Below are positions 8,990-16,489 of a DNA stretch of 37,269 nucleotides, one piece after another; positions within the stretch are counted from its first letter, which is position 1; each line of letters begins with the position of its first letter. Both the position numbers and the translations under genes were made by a program. The stretch covers positions 1 through 37,269 of the forward strand of contig JAZQCY010000120.1 in assembly GCA_045546555.1 (NCBI GenBank). The letters are read 5' to 3'. This stretch comes from UMGS172 sp045546555. Lineage in GTDB: Bacteria > Bacillota > Clostridia > Oscillospirales > Acutalibacteraceae. The notes beneath the pieces were generated by a model. It had not been told where the DNA came from. It saw only the letters and a list, made by a program, of their open reading frames with translations, and made no database searches.

Positions 8990-9907
8990 TTACTTTCCTG
9001 TCATATTCAGTAGTTTTCCTATTAGTAGTCGGAAGATGACCATCATTAGGAATAGCACGACCGAAACCGCTGACGCATATCCAAGCTCGTATCGTACCGT
9101 ACCAAGGTCCTGCATGTGGGATACTATTGTATCGGCCGCATAGCTGACGCTTGGGAAACCTGCAAGCTCTATCGCAATAGCACTGATAGAGAACGCACTT
9201 GAAATCTGCATAACCGCACTAAAGAGAAGCATGTGCTTCATGGTCGGCAGGGTGATGTACCAAAGCTCCTGCCAACGGCTTCTGATACCGTCGATCGAGC
9301 CTGCTTCATAAAGCTCCTGATTGACGTTCTGAAGACCTGAAATGTTGGAAAGGAAGGAAACACCCATGCTGGACCACAGCTGAACTGCTATGATGATCGG
9401 CTTGATGTATTCTGCGGTGGAAAGCCAGGTAACAGGCTCGGTGATAAGTCCCAAGGAAAGGAGTGCCGAGTTGATGTAGCCGTAGCTATCGCTGGAGAAG
9501 GCAACTGTCCAGATGAAGTGTGCGTTACCGACAAGGGCAGGAGCATAGAACATAAAGGACAGAAGGGTACGGACCATCGGAGAGAACTCGTTGATGAACC
9601 AAGCAAGAACGAAGGAAAGAAGGAAGCCTGCAGGTCCGCAAATGATGGCGAACAACATGGTGTTCTTGAAGACGACGGGGAAAACGTCGTCATCAAGGAA
9701 CATTCTCATATAGTTGCCCAATCCCGCAAGGGACGGGGTATTGATCATATCGAAGTTAGTAAAGCTTAATACTATCGAAGAGAGTATCGGCAATACAAGG
9801 AACACGATAAAGAAAATGAAGAACGGAGCAAGCATAACGTACGAAGGCAGCTGCTCACGTAACATTGCTCTGCGTCTGATCTTTTTAAGATTTACACTGT
9901 TTTCCAT
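8990..9907 (-). CDS. sugar ABC transporter permease, MalF/UgpA type (pair A)
   Basis: This 305-residue permease has six predicted helices and the EAA loop LYEAGSIDGIRSRWQELWYITLP. ATG 9907 follows GGAGGAGGG by about 6 bases, and the giant SBP stops 18 bases upstream. It forms a channel with the GTG-started permease just downstream and most likely serves the 1057-residue SBP encoded before it. Confidence 0.93.
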   Translation of the reverse strand: MENSVNLKKIRRRAMLREQLPSYVMLAPFFIFFIVFLVLPILSSIVLSFTNFDMINTPSLAGLGNYMRMFLDDDVFPVVFKNTMLFAIICGPAGFLLSFVLAWFINEFSPMVRTLLSFMFYAPALVGNAHFIWTVAFSSDSYGYINSALLSLGLITEPVTWLSTAEYIKPIIIAVQLWSSMGVSFLSNISGLQNVNQELYEAGSIDGIRSRWQELWYITLPTMKHMLLFSAVMQISSAFSISAIAIELAGFPSVSYAADTIVSHMQDLGTVRYELGYASAVSVVLFLMMVIFRLLIGKLLNMTGK

Positions 9908-9925
9908 AAATACCCTCCTCCTTTA

Positions 9926-12900
9926 TTACTTTTTACTGTATTCTGCGATCTTACGTGCGATCTCATTGTCAGCAACCTCGCCCCACTCAAGCATGGCGTC
10001 CTTTTCGTTGCTTTCGTTGTTGAGAACTGCCCAGTAAGCCTGGTCAACTGCACGGGATACGTAGTAACCGCCGGGAACCTCAGGGAGCTCCTCAACGTGT
10101 GACCACTGCTCAAGCAGGATCTGAAGGTCGTCAGCGTTCCAAGAATAGGAGCTGAATGCCTCTACGTTAGCGGTTGCGGTACGGGAAACAACACCGAGGA
10201 TAGACTCAACGTTGTTGTTGTATCTGAGCTGGGTGTTGGCCGAGGTCCACCAGCAGAGGAACTGCCAAGCGCCGTCCTTGTTGGGTGAACGCTTAACAAC
10301 GGAGCATCCTGTTCCGTTACCTGCAATGGACTGATTGATACCGGTCATATCGCCTGCCTCATCATAGATGGGGTTACCGGGGATAGCGGTGATCTTCCAA
10401 CGTCCCTGAATTTCAGGTGCGGCCTGAGTCAGCTGAGTGTAGGTCGTGTAGCTCGAAATTCCCAAGGGAGCAGTACCGGTACGGAAACGGTTGTAGAAGT
10501 CGATCTGCTTCTCAATACCGTACTTGGTGTAGAAGTCGGTCCATTGGGTGAATGCCGCAATAGCATCGCCGCTGGTCAACGTGGTCTTATCACGTGAGTC
10601 GTTGTAGAGCTGGACGTTGTTCTGAGCAAGCATGGTCGGGAACATATGCAAGCTACCCATACCTGCGTTAACGGTAGTCGTAGATGCTATCTTGGTATAA
10701 GGTACGTAAGCGTCCATATTGTTACGCTGAAGGATGGTTGCCGCATCAAGGAAGTCGGTCCAGGTCCATCCCATACCGTTGTTGGCAGTTTCGGGAGCCG
10801 GGATTCCAAGGTCCTCGAAAATGTCGGTACGGTAATACATTATAAAGAAGCCCTGAGTATCAGGCAAAGCAAACAGCTGCTTATGGCCTGTGCCGTCATC
10901 ATACCAATAAGGAGTATTGGCCGAGGGCTGGAAACGCTTGAGAACGGTCTCATAATCAAGCAAATATGTGCTGCCGTCGTCAACGGTGGAATACTTGGGA
11001 TCCTTTGCAGCCGAGAAGTTGGTCAGGTCATACAAAGCGCCACGCATACCAAGGTCAACGGGAGAGGTACGGCTCAAGTGGAGCGACATATCTGGGAAGT
11101 TACCTGCCAAAAGTCCGTTAACGAGTGAAGCGTTAACGATCTCAAGCTGAACACCGATGCCGGTCTCTGCTGTGAACGAGTCCTGAATAAGGTTACTCAA
11201 AACCTGTGTCTGGTCACGACCCCAGTTAACCCAAATTCTGACAGAGCTCTTGGCATCTGCGGAAACCGAGCCACCGATGGTGGTGAAGTCATCGGTAAAG
11301 GAAGCAAAGAAACGGGTGCAGCTGAACTTAAAGGACTCCCAGAAGGAGGCTGCATTGTTCTTGAACTCGCCTGCACCGCTTGCAACCTGGAACTGGTCAA
11401 CGTTCAGGGGCATGGTCTTCATTTCGTACAACCAGGAACACACGGTGGTGTAGTTGGAGTAGTAGTCGGAAACGTAATTCTGTGCGGTGTACTGATTATC
11501 ATACATCTCTTTAAGTACACGGGCCATATTGTTCAATGCGGCAATGTACTTATTGCTTCGGTCACCCGAAAGAGCCTTCATGTCGGAAGCAAGGTTGTTA
11601 AGGTCGGTATAGCAACCGAGAAGGGTCTCCTGGAAGTTGGGGATCTGCTTAAAGAGATCGTAGTCACGGTTCGGGTCGGGAGAGTCACTGGTGATCATGA
11701 TGATATCGATGTAGGTATCACCGATACGGTCAACAATCTCACTCAATCTCGAGAAGAACTCGGCGGTCTCACCAAGGGTTACGGTGAGGGTAAAGGTGTG
11801 TGAACCGGCGGTAAGGTAGAACTTATAAGGATCAACCGTTTCCTCATCGATGGTCTTACCGACCTTCTTGAAGGTCCAGTCGGTGCAGTAGTCAAATCTG
11901 AGGTTTGCGCACTCTGCAAACGGGATGACACCGTCGATGGACAAGGAACGGTAGGTAAAGCCGTCAATGATGGCTGCCTGCTTATAGTTGATACCAAAGG
12001 TATACATACCGTCCTCGGGAACAGTGACCTTCCATGTGATGGATTCACCGGGAACCTGCCAGTTGGTATTACCTATATAGTTAAGCTGTGAGAGAACGGG
12101 GCTGTTGGGAGTGATATCGCAAGAGCTGTTGTCAGCCTTGGAAACCAAAGAGTTGGTCGACTTGATCCAAGCGCCTTCACCCTCGATCTCGATAGCGGCA
12201 CCGGAGTAGTCTGCTTTACCGGTGTGGCTTTCCTTGTACTGCTCATAAGAGGGAGCATCCTTGGGTGCCTTCAATATAATACTTGCAAGGGCAACGGGCT
12301 CGTATACCGATTTGACGGTAATGATATGCTTTTTACCGGCTTCGAGCAAGATTTTGTAAGGTTCTGCAACAACGCCTACGGGGTCTACCGCATACTGGGT
12401 AACAAACTCGCCGTATTCAACCTGCTCAGGGGTCAACTGGTTGCCGATAGAATCGACACGGGGGTTGCCCGAGGGCTTGTCAAAGGTAGCACCGCTGTTG
12501 ACAAACATACGGGGGAACGACAAAGCATCAAGACCCGAATAGAGCAGCTTGCCGTCGATAAGCACGGAGAACTCAACCGGAGAAACGCTTGACTTATCGT
12601 CGGAGGTATCTGCAGTGCCGCCGGTCTTGCTAAGAGGCTTGTATGTAAATGCGAGATTATAAATAGCGGTTTCAGAAACCTGAATCTCGTAGGTTACATA
12701 GCCCTGCTGCTGGAAGTTCTTGTTATCACGCCAGAAAAGGACTTCCCTTGCCTCCCTCTTCTGTGATATGTTGTCGAGAAGTACCTCGGTCTTTTCAACG
12801 GTCAATACGCTGACGGTGCCGTCGGCACCCTCATACTCATGATCGAACGCTTCCTTGTAGGAAAGCGGGTCAATAACTATGTCTTCCTTGGCATAGCTAT

Positions 12901-13099
12901 TGTTGGCAATAGATTCGAGATACTTTGTGTACTCGGTTGACACACTGCCCGATGACTCGGTACCGTCGGTAACGGCGCCGTCGGTAACAATACCGCCATC
13001 CTGCACTTCTTCAGCCGAAGCTGCCGGGAGCGCAAAAAGCGATACCATGAGCACAGTCATAAGCATGATGGCCAACAATCGGATTTTACCAGACTTCAT
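9926..13099 (-). CDS. giant extracellular solute-binding protein with duplicated carbohydrate-binding-like modules
   Basis: This is a 1057-residue secreted protein, about twice the usual SBP size. A signal peptide ends in LPAASA-EE with no lipobox cysteine. Two similar beta-sandwich modules follow, around residues 65-265 and 310-440. Each carries a Y/W-x-I/V-V...Y.....Y strand pair, a S-x-x-IDG turn, and P-Y-K-x-x-L-x-AG-x-H at its end, as in CBM6/35-like sugar-binding domains. A helical linker (about 445-600) precedes the SBP family 1 fold (about 616-1057, starting SSVRIWVNWGRDQTQV). ATG 13099 is chosen for AAGGTGAAG directly upstream; the frame is open further upstream but that part has no ribosome site and would include the promoter leader. 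It is the first gene of the operon. How it stays at the membrane without a lipid anchor is unclear. Confidence 0.82.
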   Translation of the reverse strand: MKSGKIRLLAIMLMTVLMVSLFALPAASAEEVQDGGIVTDGAVTDGTESSGSVSTEYTKYLESIANNSYAKEDIVIDPLSYKEAFDHEYEGADGTVSVLTVEKTEVLLDNISQKREAREVLFWRDNKNFQQQGYVTYEIQVSETAIYNLAFTYKPLSKTGGTADTSDDKSSVSPVEFSVLIDGKLLYSGLDALSFPRMFVNSGATFDKPSGNPRVDSIGNQLTPEQVEYGEFVTQYAVDPVGVVAEPYKILLEAGKKHIITVKSVYEPVALASIILKAPKDAPSYEQYKESHTGKADYSGAAIEIEGEGAWIKSTNSLVSKADNSSCDITPNSPVLSQLNYIGNTNWQVPGESITWKVTVPEDGMYTFGINYKQAAIIDGFTYRSLSIDGVIPFAECANLRFDYCTDWTFKKVGKTIDEETVDPYKFYLTAGSHTFTLTVTLGETAEFFSRLSEIVDRIGDTYIDIIMITSDSPDPNRDYDLFKQIPNFQETLLGCYTDLNNLASDMKALSGDRSNKYIAALNNMARVLKEMYDNQYTAQNYVSDYYSNYTTVCSWLYEMKTMPLNVDQFQVASGAGEFKNNAASFWESFKFSCTRFFASFTDDFTTIGGSVSADAKSSVRIWVNWGRDQTQVLSNLIQDSFTAETGIGVQLEIVNASLVNGLLAGNFPDMSLHLSRTSPVDLGMRGALYDLTNFSAAKDPKYSTVDDGSTYLLDYETVLKRFQPSANTPYWYDDGTGHKQLFALPDTQGFFIMYYRTDIFEDLGIPAPETANNGMGWTWTDFLDAATILQRNNMDAYVPYTKIASTTTVNAGMGSLHMFPTMLAQNNVQLYNDSRDKTTLTSGDAIAAFTQWTDFYTKYGIEKQIDFYNRFRTGTAPLGISSYTTYTQLTQAAPEIQGRWKITAIPGNPIYDEAGDMTGINQSIAGNGTGCSVVKRSPNKDGAWQFLCWWTSANTQLRYNNNVESILGVVSRTATANVEAFSSYSWNADDLQILLEQWSHVEELPEVPGGYYVSRAVDQAYWAVLNNESNEKDAMLEWGEVADNEIARKIAEYSKK

Positions 13100-13198
13100 T
13101 TCTTCACCTTCAAAAAAGAGATTTAAACATGCCCCTTGCAAGAGCAACAATGTGGGATGTGCAGACAAAGGCCCACTTTGCATAATGTTCTACGTAGT

Positions 13199-13227
13199 AT
13201 TATCTAACAAATTTAGCATTTTGTCAA
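13199..13227 (-). promoter_or_regulatory. main promoter of the sugar-importer operon
   Basis: On the minus strand TTGACA (13227-13222) and GATAAT (13204-13199) are 17 bases apart, giving a leader of about 90 nt. The spacer carries an imperfect inverted repeat (ACAAA...TTTGT) that could be a regulator site. Confidence 0.65.
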
Positions 13228-13506
13228 TAACTATTTAGCAAAAATATACTAATTTCGGCAAAAAATTTTTATTTTTTATACCAACACTTATATGCAATTT
13301 TCCTTATTTAGGTTTTCAAATTACGGTTTCATTGTCAAATTGCACAAATATTATGTATTACACCTACTGCCGTTAGTTTCGGTTCCGGTTGGGTATACCA
13401 TATTTTTACGCTTTACACGACTTATTATATCAACATGTCCACCCCTCTCGGTAATATATATTGCAAACGTTGGGTTTAAATGTTATTTTTAACCAATATG
13501 CACAAA
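13228..13506. other. AT-rich intergenic region with no gene seen
   Basis: About 280 bases lie between the importer promoter and the enolase terminator. I find no supported gene; a 66-codon open frame on the plus strand lacks a ribosome site. It contains several AT-rich hexamers but no convincing second promoter, and may hold upstream regulatory sites. Confidence 0.5.
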
Positions 13507-13535
13507 AGTCCGAACTGTTTTTCACAGTTCGGACT
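13507..13535 (-). terminator. Rho-independent terminator of eno, overlapping its stop codon
   Basis: Perfect 11-bp arms (13507-13517 and 13525-13535) enclose a 7-base loop. On the minus strand the stem is followed by TTTTGTG. The last codons of eno form one arm and the TGA stop sits in the loop. Confidence 0.8.
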
Positions 13536-14742
13536 CGATTTTCAGCAATCTGTTGTATTTTGAGGTTCGGTCGGTTCGGCAGGGAGCGCCCGATTTTATA
13601 TATTTTGCACCAACAGCAACCGAAAGGTCGGCAATGAACGTATCCTCGGTCTCGCCCGAGCGGTGGGAGATAATCGGGGTGTAGCCGTGGGAGTTGGCCA
13701 TTTCGATGACCTCAAGCGTTTCGGACAGCGTGCCGATCTGATTAAGCTTGACCAGAACAGCATTGGCTATTCCCTGCTCTATTCCGCTTTTAAGACGCTC
13801 GGGGTTGGTTACAAACAGATCGTCGCCCACAAGCATGGTTCTGCCCGCCAACTTTTGTGTCATAGTCTTCCAGCCCGAGTAGTCATCCTCGGCCAAGCCG
13901 TCCTCGACCGATATTATCGGATAATCCTTGATAAGATTGCATATCTTCTCGGTCAGCTCCTGCGAGGTCAGGGTTTGCTTGGCTTTGGGCAGACAATATT
14001 CATTGCCGTTAAACCATTCACTTGAGGCCACGTCAAGTGCTATCTTAACCTGCTCGGTGGTGTAGCCTGCGGTGCTGATGCCCTTGATAATATACTCTAT
14101 TACCTCTCGGTCGTCACGCAGGTCGGGTGAAAAGCCGCCCTCATCCCCCACTCCGGTCGATTTGCCTGCCGCCTTGAGCACACTGCCGAGCGCATGATAA
14201 ACCTCAACACCTGCCTGCAGATTTTCGGAAAAGGTGCCAACGGTGGGGACTATCATAAACTCCTGAATATCGATATTGTTGGCCGAATGTGCACCGCCGT
14301 TGAGAATGTTCATCATGGGTATCGGAAGCTTCAAACCGCTGATACCGCCGAGATATCGGTACAACGGCACCCTGAAATGCCTTGCGGCGGCTCGGGCAAC
14401 CGCCATTGATACAGCCAACATGGCATTTGCGCCCAAATGACTTTTGTTTGAGGTGCCGTCAAGCCTTATCAGCTCACGGTCGATCTGCTTTTGATTGAGT
14501 GTGCCGAGTTGCCGCAACATTGGTGCAATAATGTTGTTGATGTTTTCAACCGCCTTTTTAACACCCTTGCCACGGTAGCGCGCTCCGCCGTCACGCAGCT
14601 CATGTGCCTCAAACTTACCGGTCGATGCTCCCGACGGTGCAATGGCCACAGCACGGCTTTTGTCACAAAGCGTCACCTCAACGGCAACGGTCGGATTGCC
14701 TCTTGAATCAAGCACCTCAAGTCCTTTTACTTCGGTTATCAA
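13522..14742 (-). CDS. eno: enolase (phosphopyruvate hydratase)
   Basis: Enolase interconverts 2-phosphoglycerate and phosphoenolpyruvate in glycolysis in the cytoplasm. The N-terminal signature LDSRGNPTV, the GASTG loop, GDEGGFSP, the metal-binding SVEDGL and DDLFVTN, the catalytic-lysine region VLVKLNQIGT, and SHRSGETED plus KSGAP..R.DR near the C-terminus are all present. Length is about 406 residues, slightly short for the family (about 420-430) but with no missing core motif. Two starts are possible. ATG 14751 abuts the AAGGA site with no spacing, while TTG 14742 has AAGGA followed by 8 bases and gives the usual short N-terminus before the LDSRG motif, so I prefer TTG. It is a single-gene unit, divergent from the HPr-kinase-like gene. 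Confidence 0.95.
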   Translation of the reverse strand: MITEVKGLEVLDSRGNPTVAVEVTLCDKSRAVAIAPSGASTGKFEAHELRDGGARYRGKGVKKAVENINNIIAPMLRQLGTLNQKQIDRELIRLDGTSNKSHLGANAMLAVSMAVARAAARHFRVPLYRYLGGISGLKLPIPMMNILNGGAHSANNIDIQEFMIVPTVGTFSENLQAGVEVYHALGSVLKAAGKSTGVGDEGGFSPDLRDDREVIEYIIKGISTAGYTTEQVKIALDVASSEWFNGNEYCLPKAKQTLTSQELTEKICNLIKDYPIISVEDGLAEDDYSGWKTMTQKLAGRTMLVGDDLFVTNPERLKSGIEQGIANAVLVKLNQIGTLSETLEVIEMANSHGYTPIISHRSGETEDTFIADLSVAVGAKYIKSGAPCRTDRTSKYNRLLKIESEL

Positions 14743-14750
14743 AATAATCA

Positions 14751-14755
14751 TCCTT
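14751..14755 (-). promoter_or_regulatory. ribosome binding site that favours the TTG start of eno
   Basis: AAGGA at 14755-14751 is directly joined to the ATG at 14751 but 8 bases from the in-frame TTG at 14742. The same geometry is seen at rimP. Confidence 0.5.
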
Positions 14756-14862
14756 CCCGGGTTGTTCCCGCTGATTTACAAGGATATTTTTGACACCTGT
14801 CGGTCGTTTTATTAAATTTATGTTTTATTTTGCCGCCAAATCGTGTAAACAACTAAAATTGA

Positions 14863-14891
14863 TTGACTTTTAGTAAGAAAAGATTTATTAT
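14863..14891 (+). promoter_or_regulatory. promoter for the HPr-kinase-like/rlmB operon
   Basis: TTGACT (14863-14868) and TATTAT (14886-14891) are 17 bases apart, about 58 bases before the ATG at 14949. Confidence 0.7.
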
Positions 14892-14948
14892 ATAGATGTA
14901 TGTATATTAAAATAAGGTAAGAATGTCCAAATTTTGCGGAGGTTTTGT

Positions 14949-15674
14949 ATGAGCTACGGTAAGTACCTGATAGCCGATCTGAAGGTCGAAATGGAGGTCA
15001 ACGGTGAAATGCTGCGTTCCCGCAGTGAAAAATACCGTGCCGAATTCGACACGGAGCCCGATATGGTCATAATTCCCTCAAAAGAAAACCTTGACCGTAT
15101 GCAGAATGAGCATCCGAGGCTTCATCCCGATGCGGTTGAGTATCTCGGGACGGGCTGTATGTTTTATTACAAGCTTTTGAAGTTCGGCGGCTTTATGCTC
15201 CATTCATCCACCATCAGCTATGACGGTAAGGCCTATATCTTTACCGCCGACAGCGGAACGGGTAAATCGACCCACACCTCCTTGTGGAGACAGTATGTTG
15301 ACGGTGTTGAGATGATCAATGACGACAAGCCTGCCATGAAGCTTATCGACGGAAGATTTTACGCCGTAGGTACACCGTGGAGCGGCAAGACCGACCAGAA
15401 TGCCGACGTTTCGGTGTCGGTCGGCGGTGTGGTACTGCTTCACCGCGGAACCGAGAACACCATCCGCCCCGCAACACCTTTGGAGTCTATCCCCTTTTTG
15501 ATGCGACAGACCCAAGTGCCGTCAAGACCCGAAAATGTCGACATACTTACCGACCTTTTGGACAAGTTTATACGTGAAACCCCGATATACATACTTGAAT
15601 GTGATATGAGTGAGGATGCCGTAAAGACCTCGTTTGAGGCGTTGACCGGCAAGCAATACGAAAAAAGGAACTGA
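14949..15674 (+). CDS. HPr-kinase/PEPCK-like P-loop protein
   Basis: This 241-residue cytoplasmic protein carries a clear Walker A motif in the form DSGTGKSTHTSLW (about residues 101-113), then NDDKPAMK (about 124), where a second acidic pair would bind magnesium. PWSGKT and a central strand VGGVVLLHRG complete the HPr Ser kinase C-terminal / PEP carboxykinase-like fold. It lacks the N-terminal domain of true HprK, so it is a stand-alone kinase-like domain; its substrate is unknown. ATG 14949 is chosen for GCGGAGG 6 bases upstream. It is the first gene of the unit that continues with rlmB two bases after its stop. Confidence 0.65.
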   Translation: MSYGKYLIADLKVEMEVNGEMLRSRSEKYRAEFDTEPDMVIIPSKENLDRMQNEHPRLHPDAVEYLGTGCMFYYKLLKFGGFMLHSSTISYDGKAYIFTADSGTGKSTHTSLWRQYVDGVEMINDDKPAMKLIDGRFYAVGTPWSGKTDQNADVSVSVGGVVLLHRGTENTIRPATPLESIPFLMRQTQVPSRPENVDILTDLLDKFIRETPIYILECDMSEDAVKTSFEALTGKQYEKRN

Positions 15675-15676
15675 AT

Positions 15677-16477
15677 ATGCCCGATTTTAAAGAAGAACTT
15701 GAAACACAAGAAGTGAATGAGGATGCCCGATTCACCGATGTTATAGTTGGTCGCAACCCTGTAACCGAGGCCTTGCGCTCAGGACGTGAGATCGATAAGC
15801 TGTTGGTTGCCCACGGCTCTATGAACGGCTCGATAAGAGCATTGGTTGCAAAGTGCCGTGAAAGAGGCATTCCGGTAAAAGAGGTTGCCCCCCAAAAGCT
15901 CGACTTTATGAGCGGTGGTGCATCGCACCAGGGTGTTGCTCTGATAGTTGCCTCTCACGAATACTGTGAGGTCAGCGACATTTTGAACTATGCCGCCGAA
16001 AGAAGCGAGCCTCCGTTTGTCATAATCTGTGACGGGATTGAGGACCCACACAATTTAGGTGCCATAATCCGCACCGCCGAGGCTTGCGGTGTTCATGGAA
16101 TAATCATCCCCAAGCGCAGAAGCGCATCGCTTAATGCCGTTGTCGCCAAGGCTTCGGCCGGCGCTTTGGAATATATGCGTGTTGCTCGTGTGACCAACAT
16201 CACCGCCTGCATTGAGGAGCTTAAAGAAAAGGGTCTTTGGATCTATGCCGCCGATATGGATGGCGAGAATTGGTGCTCGGTCGATTATAAGGGCGCTTCG
16301 GCCTTTGTTATCGGCTCTGAAGGCAGGGGTGTCAGCGCTCTTGTTAAGAAGAGCTGTGACGTCACCGTTGCAATGCCAATGCTGGGTAAAATAAATTCTC
16401 TCAACGCTTCGGTTGCCGCCGGAGTGCTGATGTATGAGGCCGCAAGGCAAAAACAAGGTATTAAAGCCAAAAATTAA
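15677..16477 (+). CDS. rlmB: 23S rRNA (guanosine-2'-O-)-methyltransferase RlmB, TrmH/SpoU family
   Basis: This 266-residue enzyme should use S-adenosylmethionine to methylate a guanosine ribose in 23S rRNA. The N-terminal substrate-binding part begins VIVGRNPVTEALRSG. The SPOUT domain has motif 1 DPHNLGAIIRTAEACG (about 119-134), motif 2 FVIGSEGRGVS (about 212-222) and motif 3 MPMLGKINSLNASVAAGVL (about 234-252), the trefoil-knot SAM site. A charged extension of about 22 residues precedes the domain. The start has a modest AAAGGA site. It is the second gene of a four-gene unit, two bases after its neighbour. Confidence 0.92.
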   Translation: MPDFKEELETQEVNEDARFTDVIVGRNPVTEALRSGREIDKLLVAHGSMNGSIRALVAKCRERGIPVKEVAPQKLDFMSGGASHQGVALIVASHEYCEVSDILNYAAERSEPPFVIICDGIEDPHNLGAIIRTAEACGVHGIIIPKRRSASLNAVVAKASAGALEYMRVARVTNITACIEELKEKGLWIYAADMDGENWCSVDYKGASAFVIGSEGRGVSALVKKSCDVTVAMPMLGKINSLNASVAAGVLMYEAARQKQGIKAKN

Positions 16478-16489
16478 GGGAGTTTGACT

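Noticed and set aside
13292..13492. 66-codon plus-strand frame in the AT-rich gap before the eno terminator
   Set aside because: No ribosome site, no recognised similarity, composition of non-coding AT-rich DNA.
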